A stretch of 12,943 nucleotides of DNA from Hemicentrotus pulcherrimus (lineage: Eukaryota; Echinodermata; Echinoidea; Camarodonta; Strongylocentrotidae). Numbering within the stretch: position 1 is the first letter of the stretch; the number at the start of each line of letters is the position of its first letter. The position numbers and the translations under genes were made by a program. The DNA is taken from assembly GCA_003118195.1 (NCBI GenBank), contig BEXV01001419.1, forward strand, positions 90,893-103,835. The letters are read 5' to 3'. Of this stretch, positions 1-8,440 are shown piece by piece. The notes under the pieces were generated by a model that searched no databases, had not been told where the DNA came from, and saw only the letters and a program-made list of their open reading frames with translations.

Positions 1-380
1 TGGTTGTATTGTATGTTAGTGGAAGAGCCCTTATTGTAGGCTGTGGTCTTCAAATTTCCATAGGCTTGGTTGTATTGTATGTTAGTGGAAGAGCCCTTAT
101 TGTAGGTTGTGGTCTTCAAATTTCCATAGGCTTGGTTGTATTGTATGTTAGTGGAAGAGCCCCTATTGTAGGTTGTGGTCTTCAAATGCCCTTAGGCTTG
201 GTTGTATTGTATGTTAGCAGAAGAGCCCTTATTGTAGGCTGTGGTCTTCAATTTTCCATAGGCTTGGTTGTACTGTATGTGAGTGGACAGCATTTTGTTG
301 TAGGGTGTGGTCTTCAAATAGGCTTGGTTGTCTTGTATAGAGAGTGGAAGAGCCCTTATTGTTGGATGTGGTCTTTAGAT
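1..380. repeat. 66-bp minisatellite (six units, first cut by the window edge)
   Basis: Units start at 1, 67, 133, 199, 265 and 325. The period is 66 bp for four units and 60 bp for the fifth, and the sixth is degenerate. The core is TTGTATGTTAGTGGAAGAGC followed by a conserved TGTGGTCTTCAAAT block. Units 1 and 2 differ by a single base, while later ones decay, which suggests recent expansion from the left. One frame is open through five units because 66 and 60 are multiples of three. A 1-bp indel in unit 6 breaks the repeat frame, so I read this as non-coding intronic or flanking DNA of SLC2A13. Confidence 0.93.
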
Positions 381-936
381 GATTCAGCAGCAAGCTGGTA
401 CCAATACAATGGGATAGATATATATGTCACAGACTATGATGTTGGGTATGTTCATCTGCATTAGGTACCTGATGTAAATGAAATGTGGGAGTTCAGCTGT
501 TACACTTGTGACTGTTATACTTGCAAAAGTTGCAATCATGAATCAAATACTCCAACTTATGTTAGCCTTGATTTTAATTATCTATTTACTATAAACATTT
601 ACTAATAATCTTCAAAATAGATTTCAAACAAATTTAGACTGAAGAGTTATTCATTTTAAAATAGAGTAAAAACAATAGATCTTGTGGCAGATTGGCCTTG
701 TGTTCAAGCAAATAATCCAGTGAAGTCTACATCAATAACTACTGCTACTGCAAAACAATACTAACAACAAGAAGATCATTTTCATTACTGTTGTGTAATC
801 CATTGAATATTACCAGTAAGCATGATATAACTCTGGAATTGCTCTTTTATGTGTTTACCCAAACCTTTCACAGGTTTAGGACAATTGTTTATTTTGTATT
901 CCCAATGACTTGTATATCATTATTCTCTAATATCAG
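381..936. other. intron, upstream of the first visible SLC2A13 exon
   Basis: This is AT-rich sequence with no recognisable exon. The open frame that runs into the 937 exon from about 791 loses family resemblance at the acceptor, so it is intron. Nothing else stands out. Confidence 0.7.
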
Positions 937-1100
937 GTATTACAGTGCAACAATAATCAGAATGTCAGGAGTGAAGGATGATTCCACAGTTATATGGCTG
1001 TCAGCAGTAGTAGCATTTGTCAACTTCATTTTCACTCTGGCTGGTGTGTACCTTGTTGAAAAGGTTGGCAGGAGAGTTCTCACTCTCAGTAGCTTTACAG
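937..1100 (+). CDS. SLC2A13: SLC2A13 exon: TM7-TM8 and GRR loop
   Basis: The acceptor AG is at 935-936 and the donor GT at 1101-1102. The first base completes a split codon, probably the Met of the family's MYYSATII motif. The exon encodes [12 protein letters not shown], then a hydrophobic TM8 ending in VEKVGRR and the start of TM9. The last base is the first base of a Gly codon. The frame stays open before and after the exon, but the flanking translation no longer looks like the family. Confidence 0.93.
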
Positions 1101-4020
1101 GTAATACAAATTGTCAAAAATACATTATAGGCAAGAAAAAAAGTGAAATTTACAATATATTTCATTTTTTATTATTTGATTTGAGGTACAGGGACAGAAT
1201 GTTTAAACAATTATTTTAAAAGTGTGGTACAGTGTACATCACAAATATGTTGAAACAATTACATCATTTTGACAAGAAAATATTTAGATGTTGCAATTTT
1301 TAAAACACCAGTCTTTATTATCTGTAGTTGGAAGTGACATGGCAAGCATTTAAACTTTGAATAAATGAGAAATCTTACAATTAGCAAAGAGATATTTGAA
1401 AGGCTATATTTCCTGGAACAAGACATTTGAAAGGACTAAATGCACGAATGATATCTCATGTGTTTACTAGAAGCAAGGAAACTCTTATTTATATATATCT
1501 TAAAGATATTGATATTCAACTTCAGTCCTATATATTACTAAGTGTATGTGAGAAATTCACGTCTGTTTCCTCATTTTGAAGTATCAAATGTTTGTATGCT
1601 ATATCTTGTAGTATCTGTATTGGTTGAGAATATTGCAAAGGTTTGTGATTTTTGTATATACAGTATGTAGTCTTTTTTCCTATTTTAATTTGATTTTCTT
1701 TTAAACCTGCATCCGTGAACATATTGCAATATACCTGAATTGCAATGATTTTATTTATACCTCATTTTTGATGTTTTGGTGTAAATGATTTGTGCTGAAT
1801 GCAATTTTATCTATTCATCATTTGCAGGTAGTTGTTTTAATTTATCTAGGCATCAGATTGAATCTTCTAAATAACCCTGATATAAAAAAGTGCTGAATCA
1901 CACATAAAAAGGCAAATATTACAAAAGATATTTCTTGTCCTATGCTTAATTATAGGTGTTGGAGTATCGGTTCTTTTTCTTGCTGTGGCTTTCCTTCTGA
2001 TTGCTGAGAGTTCTCCAGACATTGATGTCTATTCCACTGATAAATGCTCTATCTACAGGTGAGTTATACTAGATGCAACTAAATTACTGGTATAAACCAG
2101 CCATTATTACCTTCCTTTGTTTCTCATATATGCCAGCCTGGCTGCATGTGTGTAGAGAGGCACCTCATTTGCTATAAAGAAATACATTTTTTCTCTTTTG
2201 CTTTTGATTTGCTTTGATTTGATTTATTGGTTTCTGCATCTTTTTTTTCTCTCTTTTGATCATACATTTTCATGAACATAATATGGTTTTTGATACAATA
2301 TTTTAAGTGTATATAACTTTATACAGATACTAAACAAAATTAAAGAAATATATTGAATGCATAATTAACAAAGCTAATGTTCTAATTGCAAGAGAAACAG
2401 ATTGGAAGAGGAACAGGTTCTGTGATATTAATTTCCTTCTTATGAATTACCATTTGTTATATAGCACAGGCGTATCTAAATGATAAAATAGCTTTTAACT
2501 CATTGCTTACATGAATCAGATCGCTTCAGTATTGACCCTATGAGAATGAGTGAAATCAGTCCTCCATAATTTCAGGCATTGCATGAAGATGTTGCATTTG
2601 TAGCATTCTAGATTAAGTGGTACCAAAGGTGGAAGATGTTTTCCAATGTATGGCTGTAAACACTATTGAAATATAGTAAATTTGCACTTGTTAGTACGTT
2701 TTAAAAATCTTCTTTATGTTATGTTTAATATTAGTACATTTATATGTTCTTGACAAATCTATATAATTAAGAAGAGCTATGGTACATTTTTCATTTGCAG
2801 CACCTGTGATGCTTGTATTCTCAAAGACGACTGTGGATTCTGCTTCCAGACCTTGAATAAGACAATCTACAATGGGACTTGTTTGGTTGCCGATGTACTC
2901 CATGGAAACCAATCATTGGATGGACCTTGTTCTCAGACTCATCTCTTAAAACATGAGAGTGAGTGGGCATATGATTACTGCCCATCACCGTATGCATTCC
3001 TGTCTTTCATCGGACTCATACTTTACCTCGTTTTCTTTGCTCCAGGTATTGCCATCTTGAAGTCTTTTATTTTTCATTTTTGTCTCGCCTGCGTAGCAAA
3101 AAGTGAGACATAGGCGCCGCTTTTCCAGTGACGGTGGCGGCGACGGCGTCAACATCAAAAACTTAACCTAAGGTTAAGTTTTCTGAATTTGTGATATAAT
3201 TTTTAAAGTATAAGTTCTTTAATAGTCAATGAAACTTGGAATTTAGGGTTATCAAGTATCCCTAATCATGTGAGTAGAATTTCAGGTTACAAAGTCAAGG
3301 TCAAAGGTCATTTCAGGTCAACAGACTTGGACTATGTTATGGCATCATCATCGAAAACTTAACCCAAGGTTATAGTTTTTGAACTTTTGATATAATTTTG
3401 AAGGTATTAAGTTCTTAGTCAATGAAACTTGGACTACAGGGTTATCAAGTCTCCCCAATCATGTGAGTAGAATTTCAGGTCACTAAGTTAAGGTCAAAGG
3501 TCATTTTAGGTCAACAAACTTAGGCTTTGATGTGGCATCAACATCAAGATTCTGAATTTTTAGCAAATTTTCAAAATTATTACAAGGGATAAATAATGTT
3601 CCAACCTCAATTTTTCATCATATCGAATTGCGTAATGCAAGCTAGACTGCCAAGAGCGTTTCCCTTGTTATTGTAGCTTTCATTGAAAGCAGGATATTTA
3701 TGATGATTATAAAGCTTCCAGAACAAAATCACAATATGCATTTACATTCAAGGCTAATTTTTTCTTCTGATAGTTGTACAGTAATTATACAATTAGATTG
3801 AAGCAAGAATCAATATCTCATGAATGTCAATACTGATTAAAGAAGATGAATGATATATGTTGCTGTATATTTTAGATTTGACACTTTTCCCTTTGTATTG
3901 AAATGTAATTTAGCAACTATAGAGTTATGACCATTGGAAGTTACACATTTTTTATGTTGCCAAGTTAAAACTAATACACATTATATTGATTCTGAATTTA
4001 AATCACTCTTACTTGCCGCT

Positions 4021-4060
<40 letters not shown>

Positions 4061-5378
4061 CTCTCTCCTGTTCTTTCTTTTTATCCCCATCTGTATCAGG
4101 TATGGGTCCAATGCCATGGACCATCAACTCAGAGATCTACCCTCAGTGGGCCAGAAGTACTGGTAATGCAGTAGCTTCCACTGTCAATTGGTCTTTCAAC
4201 CTCCTTATCGCGATGACATTCCTTAGCCTCACAGAGCTCATAACACGACAAGGTAAAGTCTTTCATCAAACCTACTTTAATAGTGACTGGTAAAGCATTC
4301 ATCAGAGAACCCTGGTCAATCAGTATTTCAATTAGTTTTGTTATTCTTTTGTGTTGGTTTGGTTAAGATTTAATTTACATTTCATCTAATGTATATCTTG
4401 ATCTTACAGCAAACATCAAGATATTGCCGAAACATACCACATTAGAGCCAGCCAAAGATTGAGGTGAAAAAATAGAATGTAGTTGGTCTAAAGGCATGAT
4501 CAGTCTCCTAAAATACTCTCATGAAAATGGGAACTATTGTCTTTTAGTCTATTGTTTTACATTGAAACGTGTCTATATTTCCTATAATGAACACTCTTAT
4601 TATCTCTCTATTCGATCTGCAGGTGCCTTCTTTTTGTACTTTGGAATCTGTGTGGTTGGTATCATCTTCATCGCCCTTTGCCTACCAGAGACAAAAGGCA
4701 CACGTCTTGAAGACATTCAGAAGCTGTTTGAAAAACCACTTTGCTGTGGCCCATCCAGTCTGCGCAAAGCTAACGTCACCGATGCTCATGGTAGGAATGC
4801 TTTTTGATTTTCTCTTTTTCCATACCAACTGAAGAATACATGTAGATGACATCTGTCCCTGTTTTTTAAAGCTTTTTTAAGTATTCCCCTAGCTGTCGAT
4901 GGGATACCGTTTTCAGCATTTTTGATTCATCCTTGAGTGTAGCCAGTAGTTCAACTGCCACCAAATGTTTAGATTGTACCCTATATTTAAAACTAAGAAA
5001 ATCTCTTCCTTTTGTTTTCTTTCAGGAAATGCTAAATCTGAAAAATTGAACCAATTGAGCCCTACCTGAAAATCCCACCATAACTCATTTTTGGTGGTTT
5101 TGTGGTGCTTGGTCACACATAGCTATGTTTGTCTTAGTTGAATTATTAACATGAACAACAAAACTTTAAACTATAAACATTCATCAGCATGTCATTGTTG
5201 ATAAAGTAGTTTTGTAGCTGCTCTTTTAGTTATCATTTGGCTGCATTTTTTAAGAATTCAACATCTAAGAATGATTTGATTTCATGATTCACTATTTCTA
5301 CATTTTTTAAATATTTGTTTGTTTGTTTAATCAGAATCGTCCAGGCCTTTACTCAGCAGTGATGTAGAATACAAGTGA
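937..5378 (+). CDS. SLC2A13: SLC2A13 / HMIT proton myo-inositol cotransporter, 3' half (spliced, partial)
   Basis: This is a plasma-membrane MFS sugar transporter that moves myo-inositol with protons. The coding parts are 937-1100, 1956-2058, 2801-3045, 4100-4252, 4623-4790 and 5335-5378. Every junction is GT-AG and phase-compatible, giving 291 residues plus a partial first codon. Visible hallmarks, in order, are [12 protein letters not shown] (TM7), the EKVGRR loop motif after TM8, TM9, a Cys-rich extracellular loop (CDAC, CGFC) with NKT, NGT and NQS sequons, [12 protein letters not shown] (TM10), [22 protein letters not shown]11, [13 protein letters not shown] (TM12) and [14 protein letters not shown]. 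The long TM9-TM10 loop with paired cysteines is what separates HMIT from ordinary GLUTs. The N-terminal half (TM1-6) lies outside the window to the left. I see no frameshift or stop, so the gene looks intact. Confidence 0.95.
1101..1955. other. SLC2A13 intron
   Basis: This intron between the TM8 and TM9 exons is AT-rich. I see no repeat, RNA gene or conserved-looking frame on either strand. Confidence 0.8.
1956..2058 (+). CDS. SLC2A13: SLC2A13 exon: TM9 and start of the extracellular loop
   Basis: This 103-bp exon is bounded by AG at 1954-1955 and a GTGAGT donor at 2059. It translates to a hydrophobic helix ([15 protein letters not shown]) and then a polar stretch ending KCSIY, the entry to the Cys-rich extracellular loop. 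It is too short to appear as an open frame of note and was found by following the splice phase from the previous exon. Confidence 0.9.
2059..2800. other. SLC2A13 intron
   Basis: This intron between the TM9 and loop exons has a T-rich patch (about 2185-2260) but no gene or clear repeat. Confidence 0.8.
2801..3045 (+). CDS. SLC2A13: SLC2A13 exon: Cys-rich extracellular loop and TM10
   Basis: This 245-bp exon follows a TTTTCATTTGCAG acceptor. It encodes a Cys-rich, PSI-like segment ([13 protein letters not shown], then further Cys in GTC and GPC), with potential N-glycosylation sites NKT, NGT and NQS. The conserved [11 protein letters not shown] leads into TM10 ([11 protein letters not shown]). 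The Cys spacing matches the HMIT-specific loop rather than class I-II GLUTs. Confidence 0.94.
3298..3320 (+). promoter_or_regulatory. DR1 plus DR4 nuclear-receptor half-site array (unit 1)
   Basis: AGGTCA at 3298-3303, a 1-bp spacer, AGGTCA at 3305-3310, a 4-bp spacer, then AGGTCA at 3315-3320. A perfect DR1 is the known target geometry for RXR, HNF4 and PPAR-type receptors, and DR4 for TR and LXR-type. Occupancy here is inference. Confidence 0.4.
3491..3513 (+). promoter_or_regulatory. DR1 plus DR4 nuclear-receptor half-site array (unit 2)
   Basis: This has the same geometry as in the first tandem unit: AGGTCA at 3491-3496, 3498-3503 and 3508-3513. All three half-sites are intact although the surrounding unit has diverged. 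Confidence 0.4.
3561..4020. other. SLC2A13 intron, unique-looking part
   Basis: This is AT-rich intron between the dispersed repeat and the microsatellite. I see nothing else in it. Confidence 0.7.
4021..4069. repeat. C-run, (CT)n and (CA)n microsatellite next to an acceptor
   Basis: Nine C residues are followed by about 12 CT dinucleotides, a short CACACACA and CTCTCTCC. The pyrimidine-rich run leads into the polypyrimidine tract of the acceptor at 4099, so length changes here could affect splicing of the TM11 exon. Confidence 0.9.
4100..4252 (+). CDS. SLC2A13: SLC2A13 exon: [12 protein letters not shown] signature and TM11
   Basis: The acceptor is CTGTATCAG, ending at 4099, and the donor is GTAAAG at 4253. 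The exon encodes the sugar-transporter signature [20 protein letters not shown], the Trp-containing part of TM10 and the TM10-TM11 junction. TM11 follows ([19 protein letters not shown]). It joins in phase to both neighbours. Confidence 0.95.
4253..4622. other. SLC2A13 intron
   Basis: This intron between the TM11 and TM12 exons has no feature that I can support. Confidence 0.8.
4623..4790 (+). CDS. SLC2A13: SLC2A13 exon: TM12 and PETKG motif
   Basis: The acceptor AG is at 4621-4622 and the donor GTAGGA at 4791. The exon encodes [19 protein letters not shown] (TM12), then [16 protein letters not shown], the canonical end-of-TM12 motif of MFS sugar carriers. A short cytoplasmic tail with CCGP follows. 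It ends in phase 1, compatible with two downstream acceptors (5026 and 5335). Confidence 0.95.
5026..5069 (+). CDS. candidate alternative last exon of SLC2A13
   Basis: A strong pyrimidine tract (5010-5023) and CAG precede 5026. Joined to the 4790 donor it reads [14 protein letters not shown] and then TGA at 5067-5069. The phase is correct and no internal donor is visible, so it would act as an alternative terminal exon replacing the [14 protein letters not shown] tail. I see no AATAAA before 5335, so such a transcript would probably use the same downstream polyadenylation site. It could also be a chance acceptor. Confidence 0.35.
5335..5378 (+). CDS. SLC2A13: SLC2A13 terminal coding exon and stop
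   Basis: The acceptor GTTTGTTTAATCAG ends at 5334. Spliced to 4790, it reads [14 protein letters not shown] and then TGA at 5376-5378, a short acidic and serine-bearing cytoplasmic tail. A Pro-Leu-Leu plus acidic cluster could act as a dileucine-type sorting signal, which is inference only. A polyadenylation signal lies about 320 bp downstream, which supports this as the normal last exon. Confidence 0.8.
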
Positions 5379-5720
5379 AGGAGTTGACCAACGTCATGTT
5401 AGCAATATATTTTCAAGGTATTTTGGTGAATATCACGTTAGCTTTTGTGAGATCTCGAGATGAAACTAAATATTGAAATTGTATTTATAGTTTTAATTCA
5501 AAGCTTTCCAGCAATATATGTACCCAAAACGATCAGGTATTTATATTTTTATTTCCAAAATCACCTCTGAAAAACTGCCTTCTATATTTGGTGAGGGGGT
5601 TCCTTTTGTATTTTACTCTCATTATTATTGTCAGAAAATATATAATTGTTGTAATATATTTGTGATTGAGTGGAGAAGAAAAGAAAATGACAAATGAATA
5701 AAGATTTGACTCCTTGGCTG
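5379..5720 (+). other. SLC2A13 3' UTR and polyadenylation site
   Basis: The AT-rich untranslated stretch after the TGA leads to AATAAA at 5697-5702 (in CAAATGAATAAAGATTTG). This is the first canonical signal after the stop, so cleavage is expected about 10-30 bp beyond it. Confidence 0.65.
5697..5702 (+). terminator. AATAAA polyadenylation signal of SLC2A13
   Basis: This is a canonical hexamer on the + strand about 320 bp after the stop codon at 5378. It is followed by GT-rich sequence (TTGGCTGTTT), as expected for a downstream element. Confidence 0.65.
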
Positions 5721-5817
5721 TTTCGCTTAATTTAGTTGCAATATAAAGTAAGTTATGTGCCTTATATTTTTGTTTTACTACAGCTCATTATATATAAAGA
5801 AAGCTTATATTGGATAG

Positions 5818-5917
5818 CAAANGACATACCAGTAGGTCAGATTCATGTATGTCAAGACTTTTTGAACTATCCAAAAGAATAGGACAGAATCAATAGCACT
5901 TCAATTAAACTGGTAAA
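5818..5917. repeat. 100-bp direct repeat, copy 1, containing the ambiguous base
   Basis: Positions 5823-5917 match 9629-9723 base for base (95 bp). If the N at 5822 is an A, the identity extends to 5818-5917 against 9624-9723. The copy begins exactly at the only ambiguous base in the window, which suggests a contig join rather than a biological boundary. Confidence 0.95.
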
Positions 5918-6301
5918 TATATATTAATTATTTTGGCTAGGGCAGGGCATTATTAATGCTGTTTTTTAACCGCTGTAAATCTTATTCGAGTACTTGTAAT
6001 GGAATTTCATTTTGAATTAACGTGGCTTCAAGCCTCAAACTAATTCTGAATTGTTTATCAAACAGTAGGCGAGTTTATTAAACAAGCAAAATAAAACAAG
6101 CGAACAAAAAATTGCTGGAATGTGAAATAACGTTCACTGAAAAGCACAACTCACATTTGAACAATTATACATTGTATAACATTATAAGCCCATGTGTGCA
6201 TGTGCGTGTGGATAAATCGCTGAATTTTGTATCTTTTGTTCCTCTACTGGGCTATATTCTATCAAAACTGTGTGGCAGATATCATTTATATGTAGTCCTT
6301 A
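5918..6301. other. intergenic, no gene seen
   Basis: This AT-rich stretch lies between the duplicated segment and the MITE candidate. Only short chance frames are present. TTA at 6299-6301 is the left target duplication of the element that follows. Confidence 0.6.
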
Positions 6302-6881
6302 TGCAGGTGTTAATTTAAAGCCTTGACCCACCTTCCTCAAGTCACCTTACTCCACCTGCGCCAATCGTTTATAAGGTCAGGATTTCACCACTACTTCACT
6401 TGCTTTACAAAAAAACATAGGCAAAGTATCACTTTATTGGCAAGCAAGTGTTTTAGTCAAGGCTTCGCCCCTTGAATTATTTCCATAGGTGAAGCTTGTA
6501 CGTGTAGCATGGAGTGTAGGCATGCCGTAGTGTTTACAGAAGTACTGCAGAGGTGTTATGCGCAAAAGCAACGACTCACGAAAATGTCTCTTATCCTGTC
6601 ATTTGCAAAAATATCGGCTTTATATACAGTAGTTGTTTGAAATGCCACATTTCAACATATTTTCAACGCAATCGATGTAGTATCACCAGAAAACACAAAT
6701 TACTTGTCAAAGCTTCACACCTTTCATTAACTTTGTAGGCAAAGCTTCACCCAAATATTAAAAAAGAATGTTAGGACTTCACTACAACAAATGTATTGAC
6801 CTGAAGCTTCAGCGTCAAGTCGGCATTGATATTTGTTGACCACTAAGGAGGTTGGGTCAAGGCTTCAAATCAATGCCTGCA
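6302..6881. mobile_element. candidate MITE with ~36-bp TIRs and a TTA target duplication
   Basis: The left end TGCAGGTGTTAATTTAAAGC and the right end (read on the - strand) TGCAGGCATTGATTTGAAGC start inverted repeats of about 36 bp with roughly 8 mismatches, most of them transitions. They share an identical AAGCCTTGACCCA block. TTA flanks both sides (6299-6301 and 6882-6884), which fits the 3-bp TWA duplication of PIF/Harbinger-type elements. A TCAARGCTTC-like word recurs inside (6457, 6707, 6739, 6857 and inverted at 6317), like subterminal repeats. There is no transposase frame, so it would be a non-autonomous copy, fairly old given the TIR divergence. Confidence 0.6.
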
Positions 6882-7199
6882 TTAATTTTCACTGTAATTC
6901 ATGTTTGTTCCTGTGAAAATATACTGGGAAAAAAAAGAAAGTAATGGATTCATTCTTGATTGTATGTGTTAGTACTTTTTATATTTTGACATGGAGGTCA
7001 TATCATCAATGCCAATTGTTATCCTGTATACTTATTTTATTTATGGTGACCTTAGTGCTTGTTGTGTTCTTGAATACCAAAGTAAACATACATATTCCTG
7101 TACAGTGTACAATGGTTAATAGTCTATTCCTCTTGGCATCAAACAATGAAAACTGTTCAAAATAAATCATACAGTCATGGAAATGTTAATTCAGTACAT
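6882..7199. other. intergenic, no gene seen
   Basis: This is AT-rich. The open frame from 6944 has no recognisable domain and no good splice or promoter context. Confidence 0.5.
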
Positions 7200-7330
7200 C
7201 TTGTGGTCGATGAGAACTCCACTTCTGTGAAAAGGCTTTTTATGTATGTGGACCCCTTTGAAAATCAGCTCTGCTGAAAGGGCCATCCACCCTATGAGAG
7301 GAAATAAATAAAATTAAAAAATTAAAAAAA
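7200..7330 (+). mobile_element. possible 3' tail of a non-LTR retroelement
   Basis: A less AT-rich block (TGTGGACCCCTTTGAAAATC, GCTGAAAGGGCCATCCACCC) ends in GAGGAAATAAATAAAATTAA and an A-rich simple repeat. That layout (conserved 3' segment, AATAAA-like words, A-rich tail) resembles truncated LINE or SINE 3' ends. No reverse transcriptase frame and no target duplication were found. Confidence 0.3.
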
Positions 7331-8196
7331 TGTCAAATTATCAAATTCAACATAGCCATCTACCTCCTCTGAACCTTTCATTCTGTTTTGTGATGTTTGA
7401 GTAAAGTATTCTTCTTTCCATTCAAAAATAATTGGTTAAAAGGCATTTCCCGATGACTTAACCTGTAGCACCTCGTATAAAAAATATTTTTAGAGATTAT
7501 TGGCACTAAAAAATCAAAGAATAGCAACAAATGCAGACATACAAGAGCTTTTTGTCTTGCACTCACACTGCATAAGCTTGTGCTTTAATATATTGTCTGA
7601 TTTCAGCTTCCTGTTCATTCTTGCGATTTACTCTGGTGAGTGCAAGGCAAAAAGATTTCAGTGTGTCTGTTTTCATTGCTATTACAATTCAGGGTTTACT
7701 ATTCAAATTGTTAAACAAACAGTAATACTGACTTGCAAATAATTTTTGATTGTAATTATTCCAGTTTTATTTTTATATGAGGAATTAATATTTCAAATCA
7801 CAAGTACATTTAAAATGTATAAATTCAAGAGAATTTCAACTAAGTCAATAATTAATTATTATTTATACAGATTGAACAATTTATCATGAAATAACATACA
7901 TGTGTAATAAATAAAAATGTGTCTCTAAGATGCATGAAATATTATGGTAAATGTTTTCTGTCGTTTCTCATTTTGTTCTTCTCTGACATGGATAATGAAA
8001 GGTTCCATTTCATGTAGGTACACTGTATGTGTGGAGAAAGTTGAAGAAGGAGCTAGGTCAAATAAGACATTTGCCTGATTTTCATCATTATTAAAGGAGC
8101 TACACAAAGAAAATTTACTAAAAACTGATAATTAGAACAAATTACATATGGATGGAAAGATTTTCTCTTGAAAAACACAAATAATTTGCTGAGAAA
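7331..8196. other. intergenic, no gene seen
   Basis: This is AT-rich on both strands with only short chance open frames. A 29-bp segment at 7607-7635 has splice-like borders but no coding context. Confidence 0.5.
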
Positions 8197-8199
8197 TCA

Positions 8200-8440
8200 T
8201 ATAGATATCGTGGAGAGGCGTAAAATGCAATTTTTCAAGACCCTTCTTAAACCCCAAAGCGCCCCCGAACGTAAGCCAAACACACGAGCGTAGCGAGCTC
8301 TGAATAGTGAGGTCACACCCTGGACAAACAGCTCGGTACCGGCTGCTAGCTTCCGCTTAGTCCGTCTAGCTGCAGACCAAGCGGAAGCTAGCAGCCTTTT
8401 TTTAACAGCCGTGTCCAAGGTGTGACGTCACACGAAGAAC
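8200..8440. repeat. GC-rich island with nested inverted repeats (foldback element)
   Basis: This stretch is much richer in GC and CpG than its surroundings. Outer arms 8307-8326 and 8412-8431 pair with 2 mismatches in 20. Inner arms 8341-8358 (GGCTGCTAGCTTCCGCTT) and 8379-8396 pair perfectly over 18 bp around a 20-base loop, and T residues follow at 8397-8403. A 73-codon frame on the - strand (8197-8418) covers the island, but it reads through the hairpin and looks incidental. I read it as a foldback or MITE-type repeat of unknown family. Confidence 0.7.

Larger units (their letters stand above)
3090..3560. repeat. dispersed repeat with two ~195-bp tandem units, each with an AGGTCA triplet
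   Basis: A GC-rich leader (GTGAGACATAGGCGCCGC, then GGCGGCGACGGCGTCAACAT) precedes two diverged tandem units at about 3153-3348 and 3349-3542. A third unit is truncated after about 3543. Shared blocks include AACTTAACC-AAGGTTA, GTCAATGAAACTTGGA, AATCATGTGAGTAGAATTTC and AGGTCAAAGGTCATTT. From memory, sequences of this kind are abundant in several marine invertebrate genomes, but I could not check this. It sits entirely inside the intron after the TM10 exon. Confidence 0.85.

Noticed and set aside
9..464. 151-codon open frame over the minisatellite as a repeat protein
   Set aside because: It is open only because unit lengths are multiples of three; unit 6 loses the repeat frame through an indel, and the start codon is not an ATG.
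7607..7635. 29-bp segment with TTTCAG acceptor and GTGAGT donor, like a microexon
   Set aside because: It lies between the ends of two convergent genes with no partner exons on the + strand, so chance splice-like words are the simpler explanation.
8341..8403. Rho-independent bacterial terminator (hairpin plus T-run)
   Set aside because: The surroundings are clearly eukaryotic (introns, polyadenylation signals); it is better read as part of a foldback repeat.
8197..8418. 73-codon Arg-rich frame on the - strand in the GC-rich island
   Set aside because: It reads straight through the inverted repeats, shows no family resemblance and is explained by the base composition of the repeat.
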